Of a DNA stretch of 64,000 bases, positions 1-8,024 are shown piece by piece (within the stretch, counting starts at the first letter, position 1; each line of letters starts with the position of its first letter). The translations under genes were made by a program, and so were the position numbers. The notes beneath the pieces are model-generated. The model was not told the origin of the DNA. It made no database searches and saw nothing but the letters and a program-made list of their open reading frames with translations. Source of the stretch: Bacillota bacterium (GTDB taxonomy: Bacteria; Bacillota; Clostridia; Acetivibrionales; Acetivibrionaceae). The stretch lies in NCBI GenBank assembly GCA_023398495.1, contig JAEWSG010000038.1, forward strand, positions 50,712-114,711, in the 5' to 3' direction.

Positions 1-1070
1 TACTAGGAGGGTATCATACAACACTTTTTCCCGATGAAGCCTTGGAGGTTGCTGACGCAATTATTGTGGGAAATGCTGAGAACCCATGGGCTAAAATGCT
101 TGAAGATTTCAAGCAAAACAGGCTCAAGAAATTGTATAAAGGTGATGTTGCCTATAAAAACCTTCCTCCGGACAAAAGCATATTTTCAGACAAAAAGTAT
201 TTGCCTGTTTCCCTTGTAGAGACAGGCAGGGGATGTTGTCACAGCTGTGAATTTTGTTCTATTTCAAGTTACTATGGCTGTAAGTATTTTAAGCGGGATC
301 ATGCCGATATAATTAAGGACATACAAAACAGCAAAAATAAATACCATTTTTTTGTAGATGACAATCTGATTGCAGACAGGCAAAATGCAAAAACATTATT
401 TGAAGAAATAGCTCCGTTAAAAATTAAATGGGCGGGACAAGGAACTCTTGCAATGGCAAAAGATGAACAGTTGCTCAAAGCAATGAAAAAAAGCGGGTGC
501 GAATTGATTCTTATAGGCTTTGAATCTCTAGAGGAAGAGAGCCTTAAACAGATGAACAAAGCCTGGAATAAATCGGTAGGAGAACGTGATGAACTGGTAA
601 AAAGGATACATGATGCAGGAATAGGTATATACGCTACTTTTGTATTCGGATATGATGGAGATACGGAGAAGACCTTTGAAAATACTATTGAGTTTGCAAA
701 AAAACATAATTTCTATACAGCTGCGTTTAATCATTTGCTGCCATTTCCGGGGACTGCCCTGTATGATAGATTAAAAGTGCAAAAGCGTTTGCTTTACGAC
801 AAATGGTGGCTTGAAGAAGGCTATAACTATGGGGAACTTGCATTTAAACCGAAGAATATGTCAGCCGAAGAGGTTAGTTGTTTATGCAGGAGTGCACGAA
901 AAGAATTTGCAAGCCTTCCCGTCGTTTTAAAGAGAGGACTGAGCAGCATGAAAAGATCAAGCCCTCTTATGTGGTCTCTTTTTTGGGCAATGAACCTAAG
1001 GCTTGGAGAAGAGATAGATGAAAAGATGAATGTACCCATAGGAGGAAACTTAGATGAGCTTCCGAAATAA
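1..1070 (+). CDS. B12-binding-domain radical SAM protein (5' end cut by window)
   Basis: The frame is open from base 3 and begins mid-protein with a Gly-Gly-x-His-x-Thr segment and 'ADAIIVGNAE', typical of the end of a cobalamin-binding domain, so the true start lies left of the window. The radical SAM cluster motif is C-x3-C-x2-C in 'GRGCCHSCEFCSI', followed by an elongation TIM-barrel half ('FVDDNLIADR', 'GFESLEEESL', 'FVFGYDGDT') and a DUF4070-like C-terminus. This is the BchE/HpnP-like class, which uses B12 and S-adenosylmethionine for methylation or ring chemistry; the substrate cannot be read here. Its stop lies 17 bases inside the next gene, which implies co-transcription and translational coupling. 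The internal TTG at 42 is not the start. Confidence 0.85.
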   Translation, partial: LGGYHTTLFPDEALEVADAIIVGNAENPWAKMLEDFKQNRLKKLYKGDVAYKNLPPDKSIFSDKKYLPVSLVETGRGCCHSCEFCSISSYYGCKYFKRDHADIIKDIQNSKNKYHFFVDDNLIADRQNAKTLFEEIAPLKIKWAGQGTLAMAKDEQLLKAMKKSGCELILIGFESLEEESLKQMNKAWNKSVGERDELVKRIHDAGIGIYATFVFGYDGDTEKTFENTIEFAKKHNFYTAAFNHLLPFPGTALYDRLKVQKRLLYDKWWLEEGYNYGELAFKPKNMSAEEVSCLCRSARKEFASLPVVLKRGLSSMKRSSPLMWSLFWAMNLRLGEEIDEKMNVPIGGNLDELPK

Positions 1071-2112
1071 CAGGTTTGAGTTTGGATTAGCCTCACCGGA
1101 GGATAGTTGGCAGATACTTGAGATATTTGAGAACATTGATTTTAAGGGAAATATCTCTGTTTTGTTCACCCGTCGCCCTGACCCTTATGAATCTCTTATG
1201 CATGATGGAGAAACTGCTGTTATTCCGATAATAAGAGAGGTTGGAAGCGGAAAAATATGTGCTGTTGGTTGTTGTATAATAAGGAAGGCATTCATAAATG
1301 GCGAGGTAAGAAATACAGGATATCTTACAGGCTTGAAGGTGTTGCCCGAATATAGAAGAAAGCTGCCTAACATTGCAGATGTATACAGCTTTTTGTATGA
1401 ACAGACTGAAGGTAAAGTGGATATCTATTACACTACTATTCTAAAAGAAAATATCAATGCACAAAAGCTTCTGGAAAAAAGGCGTAAAAATATGCCTCAA
1501 TACGATTATGCAGGTGAATACACTGTTTATTGCTTCACAACAGGTAAAACCGTAAATTCAAACAGTTATGCCTTTAAGCAAGGCGGCGATAAAGCTCTTT
1601 TGGAGTTCTACAAAAAACAGTTGCCAGAATATAATTTCTCCCCGATAAACATGGATTTATTCGGGGTTGCACTTGAAGATTTTTATTCCTTGAGTGATGT
1701 TAACGGCGAGATTGTTGCAGCTTGTGCTGTTTGGAACCAACAGAGCTATAAACAGTATATCATAAAGGGTTACGGAGGAATATTCAGGTATTTAAAGAGT
1801 ATGCCCTTAAATTGGATTGGTTATCCCAACTTGCCAAAAGAAGATATGCCGGCCAACTATGCAAGTATTGCAATGTTGATGGTTAAGGATAATTCAAAGG
1901 AGCTTGCCCGGTACTTCTTAAGAAAAGTAGCACAAGCATCAAAAAAGTACGATTTTTTGATGCTGGGGCTTTTTCAAAATCATCCGCAAAATGATGTTTT
2001 TAAGAGAATTAGGCACATCAAATATCAGAGTAAATTGTACACTGTGAATTGGAGCAATAATATTATAAACCCGGATAGAAGGCCTATAAATCTTGAGGTT
2101 GGACTTTTGTAA
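1054..2112 (+). CDS. GNAT-superfamily N-acetyltransferase-like protein
   Basis: This 352-residue protein has an N-terminal GNAT-like fold. 'TGYLTGLKVLPEYRRK' matches the beta4/acetyl-CoA-binding turn of GCN5-related acetyltransferases (x-L-x-V-x-P-x-x-R-x-x), and 'ENINAQKLLEKRRKNM' resembles the later helix (N-x-x-A-x-x-L-x-x-x). The C-terminal half (about residues 180-352) looks like a second, degenerate GNAT lobe. Start ATG 1054 follows the 'GGAGGA' at about 1040 and overlaps the radical SAM gene. Acyl donor and acceptor are unknown. It ends one base before the convergent neighbour's stop, so the two genes abut with no spacer. Confidence 0.7.
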   Translation: MSFRNNRFEFGLASPEDSWQILEIFENIDFKGNISVLFTRRPDPYESLMHDGETAVIPIIREVGSGKICAVGCCIIRKAFINGEVRNTGYLTGLKVLPEYRRKLPNIADVYSFLYEQTEGKVDIYYTTILKENINAQKLLEKRRKNMPQYDYAGEYTVYCFTTGKTVNSNSYAFKQGGDKALLEFYKKQLPEYNFSPINMDLFGVALEDFYSLSDVNGEIVAACAVWNQQSYKQYIIKGYGGIFRYLKSMPLNWIGYPNLPKEDMPANYASIAMLMVKDNSKELARYFLRKVAQASKKYDFLMLGLFQNHPQNDVFKRIRHIKYQSKLYTVNWSNNIINPDRRPINLEVGLL

Positions 2113-3087
2113 TCATGAACAGAATAAGGTGAGTAACAAAAGGCATATTCCTAAAACACAAAGGTAAATTGAACAAACCCAAAACGAGGGGACAGCAAAA
2201 AACAAGATGATACCTGCTGCTATGCATATACCTCCTGGGATTATCAGTTTGTTGCTGTTTGAAAAAATTTTGAATCGAGAAACAGGTACATAAGTTTCTG
2301 CGGGAAGGCGATCGATATAGGGGTTGGATTTTGTCTTAGTAATAATGGGTATATAGCCTGCAAGGTTGTAGGCATAAATTTCTAGCCAGACATCATCATT
2401 ATAGTTAAGATTGGACAGAAAATCCCTATCGAAAAAGGATTTAAGAAGTCCTTCTTTATAAAAGTGATTTGTGTCCTCGTCATTAAAAATGAGTTGCAGT
2501 TCTTCAAAGGATATAGAAGAATTACAGCTTGTGTCTAAACCGGTATTGTGCCTGTAAGCTACAAGACTGTTTACACTTATGGGTGTGTTTTTCTTTAACC
2601 GTACAGGTTTGTAAATGCCTTCCCGGGCAGTAGATGTATATATAATAGTACTTTCGGCTAAGCTGGTTTGATATGGAATAAATATGTTGGGACAAACACA
2701 TGATTTATCCTTAATATAGCAGCAAAAGCCATGTTTATCATAAATTTTAATCCATGTCTGACCATTTTTAAATACCTTTGATATAAGATAAATTTTATCA
2801 AACCGTTTTAAACATACTGCGATATCTGAATTTGAATCAGGGTTCTCATAACAGGTCAGAGAGTTTTGTATAACATAATAATAATTCAGTAGATCCACAA
2901 AGGGTGTCTTACTGCTGATAAAGCCAATAAAAAAGTTGTTTTCAAGGACTTCAATCCATAGTTCATCATTTTCCCAGGATGAATATCCAAGTTCTACTAT
3001 TCCACCGTCCCTGATTTTTCTGACGGTGTTATGGGAAATTCCTTTCCCGCTGTAGACACAAGCACCACCGATGACCATTTTTTTCAT
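2113..3087 (-). CDS. SH3-like repeat protein with C-terminal membrane hairpin
   Basis: 324 residues, not recognised by name. Three similar strand-turn-strand segments are visible: 'ELWIEVLENNFFIGFISS', 'TWIKIYDKHGFCCYI' and 'VWLEIYAYNLAGYIPIIT'. Each has the W-(I/L)-x-I-x-x-x-x-x-x-G-(Y/F)-I pattern of bacterial SH3-type domains, which often bind cell wall or proteins. Residues about 280-322 form two hydrophobic helices separated by a Pro-containing turn and end at the C-terminus, so this is probably a tail-anchored membrane protein. It lies downstream of tgl on the same strand, 171 bases away, so a role in the spore envelope is possible but is inference from position only. Confidence 0.6.
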   Translation of the reverse strand: MKKMVIGGACVYSGKGISHNTVRKIRDGGIVELGYSSWENDELWIEVLENNFFIGFISSKTPFVDLLNYYYVIQNSLTCYENPDSNSDIAVCLKRFDKIYLISKVFKNGQTWIKIYDKHGFCCYIKDKSCVCPNIFIPYQTSLAESTIIYTSTAREGIYKPVRLKKNTPISVNSLVAYRHNTGLDTSCNSSISFEELQLIFNDEDTNHFYKEGLLKSFFDRDFLSNLNYNDDVWLEIYAYNLAGYIPIITKTKSNPYIDRLPAETYVPVSRFKIFSNSNKLIIPGGICIAAGIILFFAVPSFWVCSIYLCVLGICLLLLTLFCS

Positions 3088-3258
3088 TATGTAATATACC
3101 CCGCACCATTTTTCTGTTATTACTGTATTTTACCATGGAATTTAAAGGGTGTATATATACAATTTTTCTCAAAATGTTTGTTTTTTTGACATGTTCTTTA
3201 GAAGATATTGTTCCACTGTTTGCCCGCAGCGATATGCTTGAAATTTTAGACAGTATAA

Positions 3259-4032
3259 TCACTGTGATGGAGTATGTTGCCCACTCATGTATAAACCAAA
3301 CAGACGCTTGAAGTCAGGTAGTGTGACCGAATCAAGCAGATATGCAGAAGTGCCTGATCCTTCTTTCCTGTGGGCGTTAAGTGTACGAATTATATTGGTT
3401 GCATTTGTTATACCAACTCCGTGACCATAGTAATAACCATTTCCTAAGTCGATTGCATTTTCACCCTGCCACTCGGGTGTTAATGGGTCAACATCCGGGT
3501 TTTTAAAGTATCTGCAGTCTCCGGGAAAATAATCGTCAGGATTTCTATAACTGGCTACTGTGAGGTTTCCATGGAGGTTTTGCCAATCCATTAGGTAAAT
3601 ATCGGTGAAAAAGCGGTTGAAAAGACTATCTCCGAAAGTATCCAGTATAGCTTTATAGTAAAGAATGACGATTGCGGTGGCACATTCAGTTCCATAAATT
3701 TGTCCATTATCGTAAATGTCGTTAATGCCTTCTGAAGGTTTTACATCTGGTCTTAGCAGGAAACCGCCTTCCCCTGTTCTTTCCCAAAAGTGTTCATTGC
3801 ATATGGATTCATCGAAAGTTCTAAAGCGAAGTCGGCTTCTATAGAGCATCTTTGAAGCACTTATTATATTTTTTCTCATATCAAGTAAAAATAAAAGCTC
3901 TTCCTTCGAGGAGAATCTGTAAGTAGAACTGCTAGTACGTATTATGTCCAGGATTTTAATCTTTATCTCATCATTTTCAAGCTCTGTTAGGATAGTTTCG
4001 TAATCTGCAATATTACCTGATATTATCAGCAT
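3259..4032 (-). CDS. tgl: Protein-glutamine gamma-glutamyltransferase (spore coat transglutaminase)
   Basis: The 257-residue length is close to the 245 of Bacillus subtilis Tgl. The active-site stretch 'YGTECATAIVI' places Cys at residue 117. 'WQGENAIDLG' and 'YYYGHGVGI' supply the family's Glu (about 191) and His (about 204), at almost the same spacing as in the Bacillus enzyme. Tgl forms epsilon-(gamma-glutamyl)lysine crosslinks in spore coat proteins late in sporulation. The gene overlaps the end of the upstream unknown gene by 7 bases (4026-4032), so the two are translationally coupled, which suggests the partner is also a spore protein. The start is ATG with 'GGAGGT' just upstream on the minus strand. 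Confidence 0.93.
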   Translation of the reverse strand: MLIISGNIADYETILTELENDEIKIKILDIIRTSSSTYRFSSKEELLFLLDMRKNIISASKMLYRSRLRFRTFDESICNEHFWERTGEGGFLLRPDVKPSEGINDIYDNGQIYGTECATAIVILYYKAILDTFGDSLFNRFFTDIYLMDWQNLHGNLTVASYRNPDDYFPGDCRYFKNPDVDPLTPEWQGENAIDLGNGYYYGHGVGITNATNIIRTLNAHRKEGSGTSAYLLDSVTLPDFKRLFGLYMSGQHTPSQ

Positions 4033-5018
4033 GGTATACCTCCTAATCTGGAACCGGCTATTTTTAGTTGTTCACTTATAGGGTAGTGAATCCAATTATT
4101 CCATATGTAGATGTTCCTGCTGTGCAAAATAAATGAGTAATTTGCCAGTAGTAGCTGACTTTTTTCGTCGATACTGTTAAATTGATTGATAGCCATTAAT
4201 TCATCTTCGGTTAAGGTGTTTTCTAATCTGCCGTTATCAGTTGATACCTTTTTGTTTAGGTATTTAGCAGATAAGGATATTTCAAAAGGTGAGGGATCAG
4301 TTTTTTGCTGGAAGCTTTCTCCGGTGTAATATAAAAATGGATAGTTATCCCTGAGCCAGTAGAAAACATTTAAGTACTGCATATTTTCCGAGGAGTTGTT
4401 TTTTATGCACGGTATAAACCTCAACAGTTTTTTTGACAGCTCAATATCTTTACTGTCGGATGAATTCAAGCTCTCTGCCAGCATCATTATACAGTTTGGA
4501 TCCCGTGCTTCAAAAAAGGCCCAGATTATGTCGTGAGTAAACAGTCCTTTTCTATTGCGGTCATATATAATTTCTTTGATTACAGGTAGTATTGAGTTGT
4601 CTTTATATTCTCTTATAAGTATTAACGCACAAGAATCGAGAATCTTGTCATAATGGCTTCTTAATCCGTTATCATCCTTGCCTGATATGAGTATCCACTT
4701 AAGAATTGAGGGTGTATCGTTACCAATAATGCGTGAGACATGGCTAAATCTCCAAAAGTTTTTTGAAATTATTGCATCAGTAAGCATCAGAGCATTTTTG
4801 TTTCGTCTATTTAAATATCTGCCTACAGGAGTTCTATTAATTTGGGGTTTGAGCAGAAATAGCGAGGGGAAGCTAAGAAGATCTTCGTTAATTAATCTGA
4901 TAGCTTTCCTGGTATCGCTTCTAACCAATTGTAAAAAATATTGAAATAATTCATTGCTTCCCCTGCTTGTTCGCAATTTATCCAGAGTGCTCAGGGAGTT
5001 TGGGGTAAAATCGGTCAT
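4026..5018 (-). CDS. Hypothetical protein coupled to tgl
   Basis: 330 residues, not recognised. It is soluble, helix-rich, has no signal peptide and no Cys cluster, and shows a loose alternation of amphipathic helices that could be HEAT-like. The ATG is preceded by a strong 'GGAGGTTAAAT' ribosome site. It overlaps tgl by 7 bases, so a sporulation or coat-related role is the natural guess. On the minus strand about 30 bases upstream of the ATG there is a 'CATATAAAT' that resembles a late sporulation -10 element, but I could not fix a -35. Its first 132 codons and 113 bases upstream are duplicated at 10602-11110. Confidence 0.75.
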   Translation of the reverse strand: MTDFTPNSLSTLDKLRTSRGSNELFQYFLQLVRSDTRKAIRLINEDLLSFPSLFLLKPQINRTPVGRYLNRRNKNALMLTDAIISKNFWRFSHVSRIIGNDTPSILKWILISGKDDNGLRSHYDKILDSCALILIREYKDNSILPVIKEIIYDRNRKGLFTHDIIWAFFEARDPNCIMMLAESLNSSDSKDIELSKKLLRFIPCIKNNSSENMQYLNVFYWLRDNYPFLYYTGESFQQKTDPSPFEISLSAKYLNKKVSTDNGRLENTLTEDELMAINQFNSIDEKSQLLLANYSFILHSRNIYIWNNWIHYPISEQLKIAGSRLGGIPC

Positions 5019-5131
5019 ATTTAACCTCCGAGCTATTATTATTTGTTATTACTATTTATATGCCTGCTATTTCTGAATTGGAACAGAAGTTTGAGTTTTG
5101 TTGGTTCTGAATGCTAATTTGTTTTCTTCAA
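4623..5131. repeat. 509-bp direct repeat, copy A (inside the tgl-partner gene)
   Basis: This segment covers the promoter region and the first 132 codons of the 4026-5018 gene. It recurs in the same orientation at 10602-11110 with no insertions or deletions and about 20 substitutions by hand count (about 96% identity). Both edges are sharp: to the left the sequences diverge before 'TAACGCAC', and to the right after 'TTTTCTTCAA'. Confidence 0.95.
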
Positions 5132-5290
5132 GGGGCATTTTTCCTTTTACATTATTTACAATCTAAAAAATCTAAGTAGCAATAATAAAGTAAGGAGTGA
5201 ATATAAAATATTGTACATTGATATTGCTATTGTTCGCACTTAGGAATATACTGTTAATAGTGTTGGTTTGTGATGAAAGGAGCGCTTTTT

Positions 5291-5461
5291 ATGGAATATA
5301 TGTCAGCTAAAGAAGCTGGTGCAAAATGGGGGATTTCAAAAAGGCGTGTTCAGATACTTTGTTCTGAGGGTCGAATAGCAGGAGCTACAAAAGTCGGTAT
5401 GGTTTGGGTAATCCCAAAGGATTCTATGAAACCTGAAGATAAAAGAAAACATCAAGTGTGA
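5291..5461 (+). CDS. Small helix-turn-helix DNA-binding protein
   Basis: A 56-residue protein starting at ATG 5291 behind 'AAAGGAG' (an in-frame GTG at 5270 is less likely because it lies before that ribosome site). The pattern 'AKEAGAKWGISKRRVQILC' followed by 'GRIAGATKVGMVWVIP' is the MerR/excisionase-like winged HTH (HTH_17) found as a stand-alone protein beside clostridial restriction and mobile loci. It probably binds DNA as a small regulator. It sits just inside the left edge of the decayed island bounded by the 509-bp repeats, followed within 16 bases by a broken restriction gene relic, so it may regulate genes that are no longer intact. Confidence 0.7.
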   Translation: MEYMSAKEAGAKWGISKRRVQILCSEGRIAGATKVGMVWVIPKDSMKPEDKRKHQV

Positions 5462-5477
5462 GGGGGAGGAGTAATAA

Positions 5478-5709
5478 ATGAATAAGAAAGAGCTTTCCCT
5501 CTCAAAAGGGCGTATTATTGTTCGTGGGCGGCTTCATACTAGAGCAAAGAATAAACGAGCTGATTATGTATAGCATGCAAAGATTAGAAAAGGCATTAAA
5601 AGAACAGATAGAAAAAGTAGTATCGAAATATAGAAGTAGTCATAAAGAGTTATTGATGCATACTAAGTTTGAAGGATTCGGGGAAAGAATAGATAATATA
5701 GGGTGGTGA
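5478..5709 (+). pseudogene. Relic of a type I restriction gene (HsdR-like N-terminus) plus a frame-shifted tail
   Basis: From ATG 5478, behind 'GGGGGAGG', the frame reads 31 codons and stops at 5570. The piece 'KGRIIVRGRLHTRAKNKR' then Ala-Asp-Tyr-Val matches, from memory, the start of EcoR124-type HsdR/DEAD-helicase subunits, in which 'RADYVL' continues into the PD-(D/E)xK nuclease motif. Here it breaks off exactly there. A second open stretch in another frame (about 5557-5709, 'MQRLEKALKEQIEKVVS' onwards) looks coding and coiled-coil-like but I cannot name it. I read this as a deletion or fusion relic of an R-M locus. The HsdR assignment rests on a short motif. Confidence 0.5.
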
Positions 5710-5714
5710 TAAAC

Positions 5715-7175
5715 TTGCCAAGAACGGAAGAATATTTAAGAAGTCTTATAAAGGAATTAACTTCATTGCCAAGTGAAACTGGGTGGGTTAAATTCAAAGT
5801 GAATAATGATAAGCCTGATGAAATTGGAGAATATATTTCAGCCCTTAGCAATACAGCTGTGCTTGAAGGAAAACCCCATGCCTATTTAATTTGGGGAGTT
5901 GATAATAAAACACATGAAGTTGTCGGAACAGATTTTAAAGCAAGTGAAGCAAAAGTAGGAAATGAAGAGCTTGAAAACTGGCTGCTCAGATTATTGGCTC
6001 CAAAGATATTTTTTAAGTTTTATGAATTGAAAGCAGACGGAAAAGCTGTTGTAATTTTAGAAATAGAAAAGGCTGTTGGAAAGCCTGTGCAGTTTAAAGG
6101 CAATGAGTTTATCCGAATAGGTTCCTATAAAAAACTTCTAAAGGATTTTCCTGAGACAGAACGGGAGCTTTGGAGATCGTTTGAAAAAAATATATATGAA
6201 GACATGATTGCAAAAGATCATTTGACTGAGAGTGAGGTTCTAAGCCTTATTGATTACCCTGCATATTTTGAATTGCTTAAAATGCCTTTGCCGGAGAATA
6301 GAAAGAGAATTATTGAAAAGTTGTCAGAAGAAGATATGATAGTAAAAAATAACGCAGGGGGTTGGGACATTACAAACCTTGGTGCAATCCTTTTTGCAAA
6401 AAAATTATCTGACTTCAAACACTTAAAGAGAAAAGCATTAAGAGTAATTCAATATAAAGGAAACAGCAGGATCGAAACTGTTCGTGAGCAGGAAAATGAG
6501 AAAGGTTATGCTAGTGGTTTTGAAGGTTTAATTGGCTTTATTAATAATCTCCTACCTAGAAATGAGATTATTGGGAAGGCGTTGAGAAAAGAGCTTCCAA
6601 TGTATCCTGATTTGGCAGTTAGGGAACTTGTTGCGAATGCTTTAATTCATCAGGATTTTTCAATTAGAGGAACAGGGCCAATGGTTGAAATTTTTTCATC
6701 AAGAATGGAGATAACGAATCCAGGTAGGCCATTAATTAATGTTGAAAGGTTCATTGATACACCTCCTAAGTCTCGAAATGAGTCATTAGCAGCTTTCATG
6801 AGAAGAATAGGTGTTTGTGAAGAGAGGGGCAGCGGTTTTGATAAGGTTGTTTATCAAACTGAGAATTATCAATTGCCTGCACCGATAATTGAGGTTACAG
6901 AAGAGCATACGAAAGTTATTCTGTTTTCGCATATTGACTTCAAAGATATGAGCAAGGAAGATAAGATACGAGCCTGTTATTTGCATGCTTGTTTGAAATA
7001 TGTTACAAGAGATAATATGACAAATTCAAGTTTGCGAAATCGATTTGGATTAGATGATAAGGATATTTCAGGTGTCTCAAGGATAATTAAGGATGCAATT
7101 GATGCTAAAATGATAAAAGCAGCTGATCCAAATACAGCACCTAGATATTTGAAATATATACCATATTGGGCATGA
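5715..7175 (+). CDS. AlbA_2 (Schlafen-type) / HATPase_c_4 ATP-binding transcriptional regulator
   Basis: About 486 residues from TTG 5715 ('LPRTEEYLRSLIKEL'), which is well spaced from 'GGTGGTGA' at 5702-5709; an upstream GTG at 5703 is possible. The N-terminal part has the AlbA_2/Schlafen divergent ATPase pattern ('GWVKFKVNN', 'YLIWGVDNKTHEVVG', 'FIRIGSYKKLLKD'). The middle to C-terminal part has the GHKL-like HATPase_c_4 block ('LVANALIHQDFSIRG', 'MEITNPGRPL', 'ERGSGFDKV'), and a C-terminal winged-helix region follows. Such genes are commonly found between hsd genes of type I restriction systems, which agrees with the HsdR-like relic immediately upstream. The open reading frame is intact, although its expected partners are gone. 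Confidence 0.85.
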   Translation: MPRTEEYLRSLIKELTSLPSETGWVKFKVNNDKPDEIGEYISALSNTAVLEGKPHAYLIWGVDNKTHEVVGTDFKASEAKVGNEELENWLLRLLAPKIFFKFYELKADGKAVVILEIEKAVGKPVQFKGNEFIRIGSYKKLLKDFPETERELWRSFEKNIYEDMIAKDHLTESEVLSLIDYPAYFELLKMPLPENRKRIIEKLSEEDMIVKNNAGGWDITNLGAILFAKKLSDFKHLKRKALRVIQYKGNSRIETVREQENEKGYASGFEGLIGFINNLLPRNEIIGKALRKELPMYPDLAVRELVANALIHQDFSIRGTGPMVEIFSSRMEITNPGRPLINVERFIDTPPKSRNESLAAFMRRIGVCEERGSGFDKVVYQTENYQLPAPIIEVTEEHTKVILFSHIDFKDMSKEDKIRACYLHACLKYVTRDNMTNSSLRNRFGLDDKDISGVSRIIKDAIDAKMIKAADPNTAPRYLKYIPYWA

Positions 7176-7176
7176 G

Positions 7177-7307
7177 TTTAACTTGCTGGTAACTTGCAGG
7201 TTGTTAAAAAAATAAAGTTAAAATAAACCTTGAATGTTTGAATGCCATTGAAAACATTGTGTTACAGCATTGTTGCTAATTGAATTTTAACTTGCTGGTA
7301 ACTTGCA
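7177..7307. repeat. Pair of 22-bp repeats, each containing TAACTTGC twice
   Basis: The unit TTTAACTTGCTGGTAACTTG+CA occurs exactly at 7177-7198 and 7286-7307, start to start 109 bases. Each unit is itself a double TAACTTGC separated by TGG, giving four direct copies. The second unit runs into a perfect 12-bp palindrome AACTTGCAAGTT (7300-7311); the first has one mismatch in the same place. The arrangement looks like a protein-binding array, perhaps for the upstream regulator. Confidence 0.6.
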
Positions 7308-7323
7308 AGTTGATTTAAATTGA

Positions 7324-7535
7324 TTGGTAGATAATTCAAGACTTAGAGAGTGCTTGAAAACAATCTATGTTTCAGAATTTGAAAAGGCAAAGAAAGAGAA
7401 AAATTGGAGTTATCAATCGGGAGAATTAAGCGTGAATATGATGGATAGCCACTCGTATTACATGATAGCTTTTTTGACGGAGAATTTCAGCATGTAATAA
7501 ATGTCAGTATGAATGTCAAAGAGGCACTCGGATAG
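7324..7535 (+). pseudogene. Frameshifted fragment of an unrecognised gene
   Basis: Frame 1 is open from 7324 to the TAA at 7495-7497 and reads as normal protein ('SRLRECLKTIYVSEFEKAKK' and on to 'DSHSYYM'). Around 7460-7470 (next to a T6 run) the meaningful frame switches: the other frame continues 'SFFDGEFQHVINVSMNVKEA', then Leu-Gly and TAG at 7533-7535. The joined reading makes a plausible C-terminal tail, so a single-base indel has broken a former gene. There is no start codon with a ribosome site. The family is not recognised. Confidence 0.55.
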
Positions 7536-7547
7536 TCTTCAACATTT

Positions 7548-8024
7548 ATGAAATCAGGATTTCATTGTTTTTGCTTTTTTTTGTATCAAGGAGAGAATTT
7601 ACCTATTGGATGTAGGAAAATTTTCGAGAATATCGTGAGTATGCTTGAATTTTCCGTAGAGGAGTGTTCAAAAGGTCTTAATTATACATTTGAGATGAAG
7701 GATACAGAACTATTTTGGAATTTGTTTGTTAAATGGAAAAGGAGCATGATTATAGCGGAAGTAGAGCAGGAAAGTTTAATTAGTAAACTGGAAGAATGGA
7801 TTCAGATGCGTGTGGAAGGAATTATGCAGAAAAATCGACGGAACTATTTTGGAGAATGTGCGGCCTTTGTCGCTGCATTAGGTGAAGTAAGAGAGTCTAG
7901 AGGCGAAAAAAATGGCAAGGATTATCTTCTTGAAGTATATAGAGCACAATATTCAAGACGGCCAGCATTTCGCACTGAATTGAGAGCCTTTGGATTGAAA
8001 GGTGAGAGAATCGGGGGAAAGTAA
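7548..8024 (+). CDS. SWIM-protein-associated hypothetical protein (possibly an N-truncated paralogue)
   Basis: The 158-residue frame from ATG 7548 has an atypical Cys/Phe-rich beginning, and real coding character starts near 'IFENIVSMLEFSVEE'. The start is therefore doubtful and the gene may have lost its front. The C-terminus 'YSRRPAFRTELRAFG' closely parallels the end of the next protein ('YAKRPAFRDELTRV'), so this is the tail of a related SWIM-family helical repeat protein. Its stop overlaps the next start by one base (TAATG at 8022-8026), which shows that the two genes are translated as a unit. Function is unknown. Confidence 0.55.
   Translation: MKSGFHCFCFFLYQGENLPIGCRKIFENIVSMLEFSVEECSKGLNYTFEMKDTELFWNLFVKWKRSMIIAEVEQESLISKLEEWIQMRVEGIMQKNRRNYFGECAAFVAALGEVRESRGEKNGKDYLLEVYRAQYSRRPAFRTELRAFGLKGERIGGK

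Larger units (their letters stand above)
7176..7547 (+). other. Non-genic stretch with two 22-bp repeats and a frameshifted relic
   Basis: This 372-base gap follows the AlbA-like gene. It contains two exact 22-base copies of a repeat at 7177-7198 and 7286-7307, and a coding-like stretch at 7324-7535 that needs one frameshift to read through. I see no tRNA, no terminator with a clear U-run and no convincing promoter in it. Confidence 0.6.

Noticed and set aside
1054..2112. The GNAT-like protein as the ceramide synthase of the lipid-like cluster
   Set aside because: It is about 12 kb away, coupled to a radical SAM gene and separated by minus-strand genes; fold class alone is not enough.
3029..3262. 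77-codon minus-strand frame between tgl and the SH3-like gene
   Set aside because: It overlaps the start of the SH3-like gene in another frame, has no ribosome site and has low-complexity content.
7177..7307. CRISPR array
   Set aside because: Only two repeat units with one 87-base interval, units that are internally repeated, and no cas genes.
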